In this document: one piece after another, positions 9,196 through 18,425 of the stretch
Position numbering within the stretch: position 1 is the stretch's first letter
Layout: each line of letters starts with the position of its first letter
Assembly: GCF_900114215.1 (NCBI RefSeq)
Contig: NZ_FOSG01000002.1
Location: 62,001-126,000 of the forward strand
Origin: Streptomyces mangrovi
GTDB taxonomy: Bacteria > Actinomycetota > Actinomycetes > Streptomycetales > Streptomycetaceae
Direction: 5' to 3'
Length of the DNA stretch: 64,000 nt
Notes under the pieces: generated by a model
What the model saw: only the letters and a program-made list of their open reading frames with translations
Database searches by the model: none
What the model was told of the DNA's origin: nothing
Made by a program: the position numbers and the translations under genes

Positions 9196-10644
9196 TCACA
9201 TGCTTGGGTTTCTTTCAGGGCTGCTTTCTGCAACCCAGTAGTCGGCATTGTCGATTCCCAGCTTCACAGGATCGAAGACTGGGTCCACTCCAAGTTTCCT
9301 CTGACTCTCATAGTCCCGCAGAGCGATCAGGGCGGGCTTGGCCAAGAAGACGAGGCAGATCATGTTGATCCAAGCGAGGGTGGCATAGCCGACATCGCCG
9401 ATCGCCCACATTATGTCTGCCGATTCGACCGCACCGTAGAAGACCATGGCGAGCATCGCGACGCGGAGGGCGTGCAGGAGTGACTCGTTCCGTACACCGC
9501 GAGTCAGGTAGGTCAAGCTTGTGTTGGCGATGTAATAGAAGGCGACGAGCGTGGTGAAGGCGAACAGCCCGATGGCAGTGGCCACGAAGTGAGGACCGAT
9601 ACCAGGGATTACTGAGTCAATGGCTCCTTGCGTGTAGGCGGGGCCTGCCTCGACGCCCTTGATGTGCGTAATGATGTGCTCTCCGGATTCGGTGTGGACG
9701 TTATAGTTTCCGGTGACGAGAATCATGAACCCCGTAGCCGTACAGACGAAAAGCGTGTCGATGTAGATCGAGAACGCCTGGACCAGACCCTGTTTCGCGG
9801 GGTGAGACACCTGAGCCGCTGCCGCCCCATAGGTTCCTTCGCCGACGCCGGCGACGTTGGAGAAGAGAGCGCGGCGCACCCCCCAGGCGATCGCTGCTCC
9901 GACGATTCCGCCGAACACGGAGTCCACCCCGGCTGCGCTCTTGACCACCAGGAGGAAGACGGCTGGCACCTCAGTGAGGTTGGCGGCCAGGACGATGAGC
10001 GCCGCGATGATGTAGCCGATGGCCATGAACGGCACCAGTACATCGGCGACACCGACCACGCGTCCTCGCCGGCCGAAGATGACGAAGCCGAGCAGACCGA
10101 CGAGGACTACACCGGTGAGCCATGGCTTGATGCCCATCGCTTGGTCGAAACTGGCTGCGATGGCGTTGGATTGGACCCCGGGCGCCAGTACCGCGTACAG
10201 AGCCAGGGCGGCAGATGCGGCGACGACTCCGAGCCACTTCCTTCTCAGGCCTTTCTCCAGATAGTAGGGAATGCCGCCCCAGAAGGTTCCCTCAGATTTG
10301 ATCTTGTATATCTGGGCGAGTGTCGACTCGATGAAAGCTGTGGCTCCTCCGAGAAGAGCCATCACTGCCATCCAGAACAGGGCTCCCGGTCCGCCTGCCG
10401 CGATGGCCGTCGCCACGCCCGCTATGTTGCCGACGCCGACCCGACTTGACAGGGTCAAGGTCAAGGCCTGAAATGAGCTGATGCCTGCCTCCGAGCGCTC
10501 TCCTTTCCATATGTGGCGGATCATGTCGGGGATTCGCCGGATCTGCACACCGCGGGTCAGGATGGTGAATACCAAGCCGAGGCCCAGGGCTAGCACTACC
10601 AGCGGGCTCCACAGCCAGTCGGTGAGGGAGGTGAGGAAATTCAT
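9196..10644 (-). CDS. Alanine/glycine:sodium symporter (AGCS family)
   Basis: This membrane protein of 482 residues with about ten or more hydrophobic segments belongs to the alanine or glycine:cation symporter family. Diagnostic stretches are SSRVGVGNIAGVATAIAAGGPGALFWM, given here as SSRVGVGNIAGVATAIAAGG followed by PGALFWM, and FSNVAGVGEGTYGAAAA. Family members import small neutral amino acids with Na+ or H+. The ATG at 10644 follows AAAGGAAGTCAAGC. Collagen is one-third glycine, so glycine or alanine released from collagen would fit the neighbourhood, but the substrate cannot be read from sequence. No clear island-type element is visible directly upstream. Confidence 0.92.
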   Translation of the reverse strand: MNFLTSLTDWLWSPLVVLALGLGLVFTILTRGVQIRRIPDMIRHIWKGERSEAGISSFQALTLTLSSRVGVGNIAGVATAIAAGGPGALFWMAVMALLGGATAFIESTLAQIYKIKSEGTFWGGIPYYLEKGLRRKWLGVVAASAALALYAVLAPGVQSNAIAASFDQAMGIKPWLTGVVLVGLLGFVIFGRRGRVVGVADVLVPFMAIGYIIAALIVLAANLTEVPAVFLLVVKSAAGVDSVFGGIVGAAIAWGVRRALFSNVAGVGEGTYGAAAAQVSHPAKQGLVQAFSIYIDTLFVCTATGFMILVTGNYNVHTESGEHIITHIKGVEAGPAYTQGAIDSVIPGIGPHFVATAIGLFAFTTLVAFYYIANTSLTYLTRGVRNESLLHALRVAMLAMVFYGAVESADIMWAIGDVGYATLAWINMICLVFLAKPALIALRDYESQRKLGVDPVFDPVKLGIDNADYWVAESSPERNPSM

Positions 10645-10965
10645 GCTTGACTTCCTTTGGCGTACACATGCCACGAACGTGATCTGGTTCCAGTCGGCCA
10701 CCGGCGTCAGGGTGGTGAGGTCGGTGGCCGATGAACAGGGCGCCTTGTTGAGAGCTGGTGTGGTGCCTCTGGCGTGTGGTTTCCGAAGGCTGATTTTTCC
10801 GTGGTGACGGCTCAGCGGTGTAAATCAGTGAGGGGGGCGCATCGACAGCCGACGCTGTTCGGTTCCTTGTGTTCCGGGGGGTTCTTTCCAGGCGGTCGTC
10901 CGTGAGGAGACTCCTCTGGAGCGGTGGCAGGGTTTCTCGGTGCGGGAGTCAGGAGCTGAGCGGCC
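10645..10965. other. 321-bp intergenic region
   Basis: This is the gap between the ATP-binding protein gene and the symporter gene, both leftward. It should hold the symporter promoter. I see no convincing -10/-35 pair, no long inverted repeat and no GTGACAT-TATTA element in it. Confidence 0.4.
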
Positions 10966-11502
10966 TTACTCCTCCGCAGCGGTCAGGTACGCCCACCGGG
11001 TGGCAGTCCCGCTGTGGAGCCGCGTTCCGTTCTCTTCCGATAGGGCTGCGATGATGTTGTTACCTCGGCCGTTCTCTTCTTGCGAGGAGTATTTGGCCAA
11101 CCGGACCGCCCTCGGATTGGGGCCTGTGTCGGTGACTTCTATGTGGATGGCCTTGGGGTGGCCGTAAGTGTGGCGTACCTCCAGGATGACGGGGGGCAGG
11201 GCGTGCTGGACGGCGTTGGTGACCATCTCCGTGATCACCAGGAGGGTGTTGTCGAGCAGTTCGGGTTCCAGGTGGGTTTCCAGAGCCGCACGCACATACC
11301 TACGTGCCAGGCCTGGAGCCTGGTTCGTGTGCGGGAGCAGGCTTGTGACCTTGCTTCCCTCGCTGTCTCGCGACATGTGGTGACCAGGTGCGGAGCTGTT
11401 GGCCGGCCTCTTCCCGGAGGGTTCTGTGAAGTTTTCCTCGGGGTGGTGGCTATGGTCGGCTGGCTGGTTCCGCTGTGAAGCAGGAGTCTTGAGCGGTGAC
11501 AT
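10966..11502 (-). CDS. ATP-binding protein, anti-sigma/HATPase type
   Basis: A 178-residue protein with a single HATPase_c domain of the RsbW/SpoIIAB type that is abundant in Streptomyces. The N box is seen in LLVITEMVTNAVQHA, the G1 box in IHIEVTDTGPNP, and a degenerate G2 region follows in EENGRGNNIIAALS. The first 55 residues are polar and probably disordered. Such proteins bind and inhibit sigma factors or act in small signalling modules; no partner sigma or anti-sigma-antagonist gene is adjacent. The ATG at 11502 follows the solute-binding protein gene by 48 bases on the same strand, so the two may share a transcript. Confidence 0.8.
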   Translation of the reverse strand: MSPLKTPASQRNQPADHSHHPEENFTEPSGKRPANSSAPGHHMSRDSEGSKVTSLLPHTNQAPGLARRYVRAALETHLEPELLDNTLLVITEMVTNAVQHALPPVILEVRHTYGHPKAIHIEVTDTGPNPRAVRLAKYSSQEENGRGNNIIAALSEENGTRLHSGTATRWAYLTAAEE

Positions 11503-11550
11503 GTGGGGTCCTCTGCGCGCGCTGTGCCGTGTCGGGTCCGGATCGGGCGG

Positions 11551-13317
11551 TCATGATGCGTTGGATCCTCGGTCGCTCGAGGATTTTTCGGGGTGCTTCA
11601 GACCGATCACCGCGTAGTCGAGCTGGCCGCTCCACACGGAGTGTCCGAAGGCACCCGCGATGTTGTTGCCGACCAGGAGCGGTCTGCGTTCCCACAGCAG
11701 AGGGATGGCCGGCGACTTCCGCATGATCTGCCGGTCCAGTTCTCTCCATGCCTGGTTGGCTTGGGTGGCGTCGGCCATGACCGAGATTTCGTCTATTCGT
11801 TCCATGGTTTCGCCGTCACGGAACTGCGAATAGTTGCCCTGGTTTCCCTTCTCTTTGATCGTGCGTCCGTCGAACAAGAAGGGGAGGAATGTGGCTCCTG
11901 ACGGGTAGTCGGGGCACCATCCGCTCAAGGACATATCAGGCGCTTTCCTCGCGTCGCCGATGGTGTCGAAATAGACGGCCGGGTCCACGATCTGAATTCT
12001 GACGTTGATTCCGATGCGGGAGAGGTCCTTTTGGATGGCCTGAGCGCGGGCTGTGTCTTCCCTGGATACGGTGAAGTCGGCGGTGACTCGCTGTTTCAAT
12101 CCGGCTTCGGTCAGTAGTTCCCTGGTCCGCCCCGGGTTGCCGGTGGGCGACAGGTCGAGGGGGTTCACTCTGTCGCCGCCGGTCAAGGTGGGGGGGAGGT
12201 AAGAGGTGGCGGGCTCGTTGAGTGCGGGGCCGCCTCGAGTTGCGACCTGGTCTTCCCTGTTGATCGCGTACTGGACGGCCTTGCGGACCGTGGAGTCGTC
12301 GAAGGGCGGCTTGGATGTGTTGAGGTGCAGCATGTCGGTGCAGCCGGTGATCTCGGCGACGAGTCGCTTGCGTGGTGCGCTCTTGGATGTGTCGGCCAGT
12401 AGTTCGGGCATGCTGTCGGGCTGCGTGTCGGACCACTGGACGGAGGAGGCGTCCTCGCCTTCGCTTGCGATGAGCCGATCGTCGATGTGTGCGCCGTTCC
12501 GTCCCATCCGCACGACAATCTTGTCGGGGTAGGCCTTGCGAACAGGGTCGGTGGCCGGGTCCCAGTGCGGGTTGCGTATCAGGACCATGCGTTCACGCTT
12601 GCTATATTTTTCGATCTTGTACGGTCCTGAGGAGAAGGGCCGCAGGTCGTAGCGGGTGCCCTTCTCCTGGGCGGGAGGAACCGGCGAGAAGGTCGGCAGG
12701 GTCGCGGTCTGGGAGAACTCGCTGACGGGGCGGTTGAGGCGGAAGACGATGGTGCGGTCGTCTGGAGTTTCGATCGAGTCCAGGTGCTCGCCGTCGAGGG
12801 GGCCCTCATACCCCTCGGTACCAGCGAGGTACCTGCGGGCGTAGTCGGGCCCGCCACTGAGTTGGGGGGCGAAGGACCTCTCGACGTTGTACTTGACGTC
12901 CTGAGCCCGGATGGGGCTGCCGTCTTCGTACTTCAGACCCTTCTTCAGAGTGAACGTCCACACTCTCCCGCCTTGGGAGGGCCGGCCGAGGTCGGTGGCG
13001 AGGTCTGGAACGAGTTCGGTGCCGCCTCTGCCGGGCTCCGCTTTGAAGGTGACCAGGGTCCGGTAGAGCAGGCGGATCCCGAAGTCCATGGCGGGCATGA
13101 CCCAGTTGCGGGCAGGGTCGAGGTGAGGGAAGTCCTGATCGGCGAGGACTGTCAGAGTGCCGCCTCGCTGGGGTGTTCCGCCGACGATTCCGACAGCGCC
13201 AGGGGTGTGCTGTGCCAGCCCCTCTCTCGGGTCGTCATCCATGGAGCAGGCGCCGAGGCCGGCAGCCAGGCAGACCGACAGTGTGGTTGCCAGGGTCGTG
13301 CGTAGGAGCTTGGTCAT
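11551..13317 (-). CDS. Solute-binding lipoprotein, family 5 (peptide/dipeptide type)
   Basis: A 588-residue extracytoplasmic solute-binding protein. The lipobox LAAGLGAC places the lipidated cysteine at residue 24, so it would be anchored outside the membrane. Family 5 traits are LVPDLATDLG, VWTFTLKKGLKYEDGSPI, DVKYNVERSF and a C-terminal lobe with AIPLLWERRPLLVGNN. The family binds oligopeptides, nickel or opines and delivers them to ABC importers. No permease or ATPase genes accompany it, so it must use a distant transporter or act as a sensor. The ATG at 13317 is divergent from the second pepP, with an island-type element in the 239-base gap. The context suggests collagen-derived peptides; this is inference. 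Confidence 0.9.
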   Translation of the reverse strand: MTKLLRTTLATTLSVCLAAGLGACSMDDDPREGLAQHTPGAVGIVGGTPQRGGTLTVLADQDFPHLDPARNWVMPAMDFGIRLLYRTLVTFKAEPGRGGTELVPDLATDLGRPSQGGRVWTFTLKKGLKYEDGSPIRAQDVKYNVERSFAPQLSGGPDYARRYLAGTEGYEGPLDGEHLDSIETPDDRTIVFRLNRPVSEFSQTATLPTFSPVPPAQEKGTRYDLRPFSSGPYKIEKYSKRERMVLIRNPHWDPATDPVRKAYPDKIVVRMGRNGAHIDDRLIASEGEDASSVQWSDTQPDSMPELLADTSKSAPRKRLVAEITGCTDMLHLNTSKPPFDDSTVRKAVQYAINREDQVATRGGPALNEPATSYLPPTLTGGDRVNPLDLSPTGNPGRTRELLTEAGLKQRVTADFTVSREDTARAQAIQKDLSRIGINVRIQIVDPAVYFDTIGDARKAPDMSLSGWCPDYPSGATFLPFLFDGRTIKEKGNQGNYSQFRDGETMERIDEISVMADATQANQAWRELDRQIMRKSPAIPLLWERRPLLVGNNIAGAFGHSVWSGQLDYAVIGLKHPEKSSSDRGSNAS

Positions 13318-13412
13318 CGTGCCACTCCGTCGTGGGAGACCGGTAACAGTGCGCAAAGAGGCCAGGTCTGCCCTGCCGGGCGGCAGGTCGTGCACCCCTC
13401 CACTGAAGTGGT

Positions 13413-13434
13413 GTGTAACATAATAATGTAAAAT
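13413..13434. promoter_or_regulatory. Island operator-like element, copy b, divergent promoter
   Basis: The plus strand reads GTAACATAATAATG and the minus strand reads TTTACATTATTATG, so this near-palindrome matches GTGACATNNTATTA on both strands. It sits between the lipoprotein gene and the second pepP, which diverge, and could control both. Confidence 0.5.
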
Positions 13435-13556
13435 TGCATTGGCAAGAAGGCAGGACTCCCGTTACCTTCCCGTGCCCAACGGCGTCCGTGACACCTCCCC
13501 TGCACCAGGCATGGCGCATCGCCGAGTCCGGTCGCCCCCGATCTCCCGGAGCCAGC

Positions 13557-15020
13557 ATGCCCCCGCCCTCAGCCCGCCCTACCACGGGCAGCCACGACCT
13601 CCCGACCTCCCCCGCCCTGTCGTCGTTCATGAGCAGCGGCTGGGCTCCCTCCCATCTGCCTCGCGACGTACGCGTCCCCGGCTACCAAGCCACCTCGGCT
13701 CGGCGGGCACGGCTCTCGGAACGCTTCCCCGGCGAGCGGCTCGTCCTGCCGGCCGGTGATCTCAAGGTGCGGTCCAACGACTGCGACTACCATTTCCGCC
13801 CCCATACCGCCTACGCCTGGCTGACCGGCCTCACCGGCGAGGACCAGCCAGGCAACGTGCTGGTCATGGAGCCCTCCGGCCCCGAGGGGCATCACCCCGT
13901 GCTGTACATGCGGCCTCGGTCCTCGCGCACGGGCGAGGAGTTCTACCGTGATCGCCGGTACGGCGAGTTCTGGGTCGGTCGCCGCCCTGACCTCGACGAG
14001 GCGGCGCAGCTCACCGGCATCGAATGCCGCCACCTGGACGAGCTGGCCGTTGCGCTGTCCGGGCCCCAGCCCCTCGCCCGGGTTCTGACCGGGATCGACT
14101 GTGCCGTTGACGCCCTGGTCGAGCCCCGCGTCTCCAGCGAAGCCGAGCGGTTGCGGGAGAAGGAGCTGGAGGCCTGTCTGTCCGAGCTCCGTCTGATCAA
14201 GGAGGCCTGGGAGGTCGAGCAGCTCCAACTGGCCGTGGACCACACCACGGTGGGCTTCGAGGACGTGGTGCGGGCCCTGCCCCGAGCCTTGCGCCACCGC
14301 CGCGGTGAGCGGTGGGTCGAAGGGATCTTCAATCTCCGGGCCCGTGCCGAGGGGAACGGTGTGGGGTACGAGACGATCGCGGCCGCCGGAGCACATGCCT
14401 GCGTACTGCACTGGGTACGGAACGACGGCCCCTTGGACCCCTCCCAACTCCTGCTGTTGGATGCCGGGGTGGAGACCGACACCCTCTACACCGCCGACAT
14501 CACCCGTACCCTTCCCCTGTCGGGACGCTTCTCCCCCGTGCAACGGCAGGTCTACAACCTGGTGCTGGCAGCCCAGGAGGCCGGCATCGCCGCGTTGCGG
14601 CCAGGCGCCTCGTTCCGCGATTTCCACCGCGCTGCCATGAGAGTGATCACCGAAGGCCTGTGCGACTGGGGCGTGCTGAAGACTCCCGCCGACGAGTTGG
14701 GCGGGGACAGCGGCCTGCATCGCCGCTACACCCTCTGCGGCAGCGGCCACATGCTCGGCATGGACGTGCATGACTGTGCCAAGGCCCGTGCCGGTGCGTA
14801 CGTTGAGGGAGTGCTGAAGGAAGGTCAGGTCCTGACCGTCGAGCCGGGTCTGTACCTGCAACCCGACGATGAGACCCTGCCGGCCGAACTGCGGGGCATG
14901 GGCGTGCGCATCGAAGATGACCTGGTGATCACCAAGGACGGGGCGCGGCTGATGTCCTCCGCGCTGCCCAGGACCGCGGACGGCATCGAGGAGTGGATGG
15001 GCGCGCTGCTTCAGGGGTGA
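13557..15020 (+). CDS. pepP: Xaa-Pro aminopeptidase (M24B), second copy
   Basis: A 487-residue paralogue of the peptidase at 7032, with the same architecture: an N-terminal domain (ARRARLSERFPGERLVLPAG) and a catalytic domain. Ligands are Asp in LLLLDAGVETDTLYTADITR, His in GSGHMLGMDVHDC, and Glu in LTVEPGLYL and GVRIEDDLVI. It differs enough from the first copy to suggest a distinct peptide preference. The ATG at 13557 follows CCGGAGCCAGC; 41 further upstream in-frame codons look noncoding. It diverges from the solute-binding gene and shares its A+T-rich element. It is cytosolic, since no signal peptide is seen. Confidence 0.93.
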   Translation: MPPPSARPTTGSHDLPTSPALSSFMSSGWAPSHLPRDVRVPGYQATSARRARLSERFPGERLVLPAGDLKVRSNDCDYHFRPHTAYAWLTGLTGEDQPGNVLVMEPSGPEGHHPVLYMRPRSSRTGEEFYRDRRYGEFWVGRRPDLDEAAQLTGIECRHLDELAVALSGPQPLARVLTGIDCAVDALVEPRVSSEAERLREKELEACLSELRLIKEAWEVEQLQLAVDHTTVGFEDVVRALPRALRHRRGERWVEGIFNLRARAEGNGVGYETIAAAGAHACVLHWVRNDGPLDPSQLLLLDAGVETDTLYTADITRTLPLSGRFSPVQRQVYNLVLAAQEAGIAALRPGASFRDFHRAAMRVITEGLCDWGVLKTPADELGGDSGLHRRYTLCGSGHMLGMDVHDCAKARAGAYVEGVLKEGQVLTVEPGLYLQPDDETLPAELRGMGVRIEDDLVITKDGARLMSSALPRTADGIEEWMGALLQG

Positions 15021-15125
15021 CGGGCCCACCTGCTGTTGGGTGAGGAGCGTGTCCGACCGGACACACTCCTCACCCTGTTCGCGAGGCTCCGCGGACTCTG
15101 CGGGGACAGCGCCGACTTTGCGAGG

Positions 15126-15839
15126 TCAGCGTGCGTTCAGTTTCCGAGCCGGGGACTTCTGCTCGGGCGTCTCCTGCTTGCGTGCGGCCCACAGGGAGCG
15201 GACGTGCGCCAGGTGGTGGCGCATGTGTTCCTCGGCCGCCGCGGCGTCACCGGCCAGCATGAAATCCAGCAGCTCGGCGTGTTCCCGCGCGGAGGCCACC
15301 AGCGCGCCCGCTTCCGCGAGCTCGGTGAGTCCGTAGAGCCGGGAGCGTTTGCGCAGGTCGCCCACCGTCTCTACGAGGCGTGAGTTGCCGGCCAGGGCGA
15401 GCAGGCCGAGGTGGAAGCGGCGGTCCGCCTCCAGGTAGCCGATGAGGTCGCCGGCGCGCGCGGCGGCCACGATCTCCTCGGCCGTGGGGCGCAGGGCCTC
15501 CAACTGCTCCCGCGTGGCGGACCTGGCCACCTTGCCGACGGTCGGGATCTCGATCAGGGCGCGGATCTCGGTGAACTCGTCCAGGTCGCGCTCGGACAAC
15601 TCGGTGACACGGAAGCCCTTGTTGCGCACCGATTCGACCAGCCCCTCGTGCGCCAGGTCCAGCATGGCCTCACGGACGGGAGTGGCGGAGACGCCGTACT
15701 CGGCGGCAAGGGTGGGGGCGGAGTAGATCACCCCGGGCCGCAGTTCGCCCGCGATCAGCGCGGCCCGGAGGGCGTTGGCCACCTGGTCGCGCAAGTGCTC
15801 TTGCACCGAAACGAGTTTCCGGGGTTTCAGCTCGCTCAT
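15126..15839 (-). CDS. GntR/FadR-family transcriptional regulator
   Basis: A 237-residue regulator. The N-terminal winged helix has LRAALIAGELRPG, then TLAAEYGVSATPVREAMLDL and GLVESVRNKGFRV. The C-terminal all-alpha FCD ligand domain carries the metal/acid-binding pattern DRRFHLGLLALAGN and HAELLDFMLAGD. FCD regulators commonly sense small organic acids or amino acids and repress nearby catabolic genes. The ATG at 15839 follows GGAGGGGAACCC. Copy c of the island element overlaps its own likely -10 (TATAGT), which suggests autoregulation. A strong terminator separates it from the hydroxyproline operon. It is the best candidate for the regulator that binds all copies of the element; the effector is not known. 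Confidence 0.92.
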   Translation of the reverse strand: MSELKPRKLVSVQEHLRDQVANALRAALIAGELRPGVIYSAPTLAAEYGVSATPVREAMLDLAHEGLVESVRNKGFRVTELSERDLDEFTEIRALIEIPTVGKVARSATREQLEALRPTAEEIVAAARAGDLIGYLEADRRFHLGLLALAGNSRLVETVGDLRKRSRLYGLTELAEAGALVASAREHAELLDFMLAGDAAAAEEHMRHHLAHVRSLWAARKQETPEQKSPARKLNAR

Positions 15840-15868
15840 GGGTTCCCCTCCGTGGGTTTGTGATCCCA

Positions 15869-15882
15869 CTATACAATGTCAC
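15869..15882 (-). promoter_or_regulatory. Island operator-like element, copy c, gntR promoter
   Basis: The minus strand reads GTGACATTGTATAG and continues TGGGATCAC, 30-43 bases before the gntR ATG. TATAGT makes a good -10, so a protein bound here would block gntR transcription. Confidence 0.6.
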
Positions 15883-15901
15883 GTTGCGCGGTACTTGCGC
15901 C

Positions 15902-15936
15902 ATCCCCGGCGCGACCGGCCAGGTCGCGCCGGGGAT
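15902..15936 (-). terminator. Terminator of the hydroxyproline operon
   Basis: A perfect 15-bp stem (ATCCCCGGCGCGACC at 15902-15916 with its complement at 15922-15936) and a 5-base loop, 27 bases past the aldehyde dehydrogenase stop and before the gntR promoter. Confidence 0.85.
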
Positions 15937-15962
15937 CGGGAGGGGACCCGTCTCGCGGCGTT

Positions 15963-17384
15963 TCAGGCTGATGCGGCGGGCAGGAGGGACACTGTGCGGC
16001 TGGAGGTGTAGAAGTCCATCGCGGCGTGTCCCTGTTCCCTCATTCCGTAACTGGAGTCCTTCTCTCCCCCGAAGGGGAGGTGGAAGTCGACACCGGTGGT
16101 CGGAGCGTTCACCCGCAGCATGCCCGCGGTGAGGCGGTCGACCGCCGAGAGCGCTTTCGCCAGGTCACCCGTGTGCAGCGACGCGACCAGGCCGTAGTGA
16201 CCGCTGTTCGCGGCCTGGACCGCTTCGTCGAAGTCCGCTGCCCCCGACAGCACCGCGATGGGGCCGAAGATCTCACGGCGGTGCAGCTCGTGTGCGGCGG
16301 GCACGTTCTCCAGCAGCACCGGATCGACGTACCAGCCCGCTGCTGCGCCCGAACCGCGCCGACCGCCCCCTGCTAGCGCACGTGCCCCGGTGCTGAGGGC
16401 GCTGTCCCGGGCTCGGACGACACGGTCGCGGGCCGCTTTGGAGATGACGGGACCGCAGACCGCGGCCGCCGCGTGGGGGTCGCGGGCGGGCAGCTCCCGC
16501 AGGGCCTCCGCCAGCGCCTCGCGCAGTTTCGGCAGAGCGCTGCCCACTGCGATCACTCTTCTGGTGGCGGTGCACTTCTGCCCCGCGTAACCGGCGATCG
16601 CCGCGGCGATGTCCGCAGCCGCCTTCCCTATGTTGGCGTCCGGCAGGACCACGGCAGCGTTGTGGCCGCCCATTTCCGCCTGGGCGGGGATGCCGCGGGC
16701 TGCGGCGGCACGGGCCACCACAGCGCCGACGGCGGTCGAGCCGGTGAAGGAGACGACATCGGCCAGGCCGATCAGGGCGGCGCCGGCTTCGGCGCCTCCG
16801 GGAACGACCTGCAGAACGTCTGCGGGCAGGACCTCCTTGAGGATCTCGGCCAGCCGCAGAGCGCACGCGGTCGCCTCCGGTGCGGGTTTGAGGACGACGG
16901 CATTGCCGGCGGCCAGGGCCGGAGCGGCCTTCCAGGACGGAATGGCCAGCGGGAAGTTCCACGGGGTGATCAGGCCGGCGACGCCGTGCGGGCGCCGCCG
17001 GGTGAGCAGCAGCCCCGGCCCCGAGGCCGGCTCGTGCACCGCCCCGGTGGCGTCGTAGGGAAGCTGAGCGTAGTAGCGCCAGATCGCCGCCGTGCGCGCC
17101 AGCTCGCCGCGGGCCTCGGCGAGCGGCTTGCCGACTTCCCTCACCAGGAGTCCGGCCAGTTCCTCGGACGCGATCTCCACGGCGTCTCCGGCACGGCGCA
17201 GGGCTGCGGATCGCGCGGCCGCGCCGGCAGCGAGCCACTCGCTCTGGGCTCGGGCAGCCCGCCGCACGGCACGGGTAGCGGTCTCGGGGCCGCAGCCGTA
17301 CAACTCGATGAGGATGTCGCTGGGGTCGGCGGGGTTGCGGGAGATCACCGGGCTGTCGGCCGCCGGGGCGGGAGGGGTGTTCAC
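15963..17384 (-). CDS. Aldehyde dehydrogenase, probable 2-oxoglutarate semialdehyde dehydrogenase
   Basis: A 473-residue NAD(P)-dependent aldehyde dehydrogenase. It has [21 protein letters not shown], shown here as PWNFPLAIP and [19 protein letters not shown], the NAD motif FTGSTAVG, the catalytic base in [10 protein letters not shown], and the nucleophile Cys271 in [11 protein letters not shown]. The family and its place in a hydroxyproline operon indicate oxidation of 2,5-dioxovalerate to 2-oxoglutarate, the last step of trans-4-hydroxyproline breakdown. The GTG at 17384 overlaps the epimerase stop in a GTGA, so translation is probably coupled. It is last in the six-gene leftward operon, followed by a strong terminator. 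Substrate specificity is inferred from context. Confidence 0.88.
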   Translation of the reverse strand: MNTPPAPAADSPVISRNPADPSDILIELYGCGPETATRAVRRAARAQSEWLAAGAAARSAALRRAGDAVEIASEELAGLLVREVGKPLAEARGELARTAAIWRYYAQLPYDATGAVHEPASGPGLLLTRRRPHGVAGLITPWNFPLAIPSWKAAPALAAGNAVVLKPAPEATACALRLAEILKEVLPADVLQVVPGGAEAGAALIGLADVVSFTGSTAVGAVVARAAAARGIPAQAEMGGHNAAVVLPDANIGKAAADIAAAIAGYAGQKCTATRRVIAVGSALPKLREALAEALRELPARDPHAAAAVCGPVISKAARDRVVRARDSALSTGARALAGGGRRGSGAAAGWYVDPVLLENVPAAHELHRREIFGPIAVLSGAADFDEAVQAANSGHYGLVASLHTGDLAKALSAVDRLTAGMLRVNAPTTGVDFHLPFGGEKDSSYGMREQGHAAMDFYTSSRTVSLLPAASA

Positions 17385-18382
17385 AGCAGGAAGCCTTCCG
17401 GGAACGGGTCTGTGGGATCGAGGAAGAACTGGGCGGTACCGGTGATCCAGGCGCTTCCGGTGAACGTCGGCACCACGGCCGCCCTGCCGGCGACCTCGGT
17501 CTCCTCCACCAGGCGGCCGGTGAAGGAGGTGCCCAGGAAGGACTCGTTGACGAAATCGCGGTGCAGAGGAAGTTCCCCCCGGGCGTGGAGCTGCGCCATT
17601 CGCGCCGAGGTGCCGGTGCCGCAGGGCGACCGGTCGAACCATCCGGGGTGGATGGCCATCGCGTTCCGTGATCGTCGGGCATCCGACCCCGGGGCGAGGA
17701 GCTGGACGTGATGGCATCCCGTGATCCCTGGATCCTCCGGGTGCACCGGTTCGCCTGCGGTGTTGATCGCAGCCATCACCTCCAGGCCCGCACGCAGGAG
17801 TTTCTCCTTGCGTGACCGATCGAAGGGCAGTCCCAGTTCCTCGACGGGGAGGATGGCGTAGAAGTTGCCGCCATAGGCCAGGTCGTAGGTGATCCGCCCG
17901 AAGCCGGGAACTTCGACCTTCTCCCCCAGGGCAACGGCGAAAGAGGGGACGTTGCGCAGTGTCACTGCGCGGGCGGCGCCGTCGTGGACGTGGACCTCGG
18001 CGGTGACGAGCCCGGCCGGTGTGTCCAGCCGGACGGTGGTCACCGGCTCTGTCACCGGTACCATGCCGGTCTCCACCAGGACGGTGGCGACCCCGATGGT
18101 GCCGTGCCCGCACATGGGCAGGCAGCCGGACACCTCGATGTAGATGACCCCCCAGTCCGCGTCGGGGCGGGTCGGAGGCTGCAGGATCGCCCCGCTCATC
18201 GCCGCGTGCCCGCGCGGTTCGTACATCAGCAGGGTGCGGATGTGGTCCAGGTTGCGCATGAAGTACGTGCGTCGTTCGGCCATGGTGGCCCCGGGGAGCG
18301 GTGCGATTCCTCCGGTGATGACGCGCGTGGGCATGCCCTCGGTATGGGAGTCGACGGCGTGGAAGACACGGCGACTACGCAT
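17381..18382 (-). CDS. 4-hydroxyproline 2-epimerase (proline racemase family)
   Basis: A 333-residue proline-racemase-family enzyme. Both catalytic cysteines are present, Cys91 in PMCGHGTIG and Cys254 in SPCGTGTSA. That fits a two-base racemase/epimerase and argues against the trans-3-hydroxyproline dehydratase branch, where one cysteine is replaced. The N-terminal DSHTEGMPTR is typical. In a cluster with D-hydroxyproline dehydrogenase subunits and a DapA-type deaminase, it should convert trans-4-hydroxy-L-proline to cis-4-hydroxy-D-proline. The ATG at 18382 follows GCAGGAGAACAGCC. The start lies 43 bases after the deaminase stop, and the stop overlaps the dehydrogenase start by 4 bases. Confidence 0.92.
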   Translation of the reverse strand: MRSRRVFHAVDSHTEGMPTRVITGGIAPLPGATMAERRTYFMRNLDHIRTLLMYEPRGHAAMSGAILQPPTRPDADWGVIYIEVSGCLPMCGHGTIGVATVLVETGMVPVTEPVTTVRLDTPAGLVTAEVHVHDGAARAVTLRNVPSFAVALGEKVEVPGFGRITYDLAYGGNFYAILPVEELGLPFDRSRKEKLLRAGLEVMAAINTAGEPVHPEDPGITGCHHVQLLAPGSDARRSRNAMAIHPGWFDRSPCGTGTSARMAQLHARGELPLHRDFVNESFLGTSFTGRLVEETEVAGRAAVVPTFTGSAWITGTAQFFLDPTDPFPEGFLL

Positions 18383-18425
18383 GGCTGTTCTCCTGCGGAC
18401 TGGGGTGTCGGGGGTGCGGGACGGA

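Noticed and set aside
17381..18382. trans-3-Hydroxy-L-proline dehydratase
   Set aside because: Both catalytic Cys residues are present (91 and 254), which indicates a racemase/epimerase.
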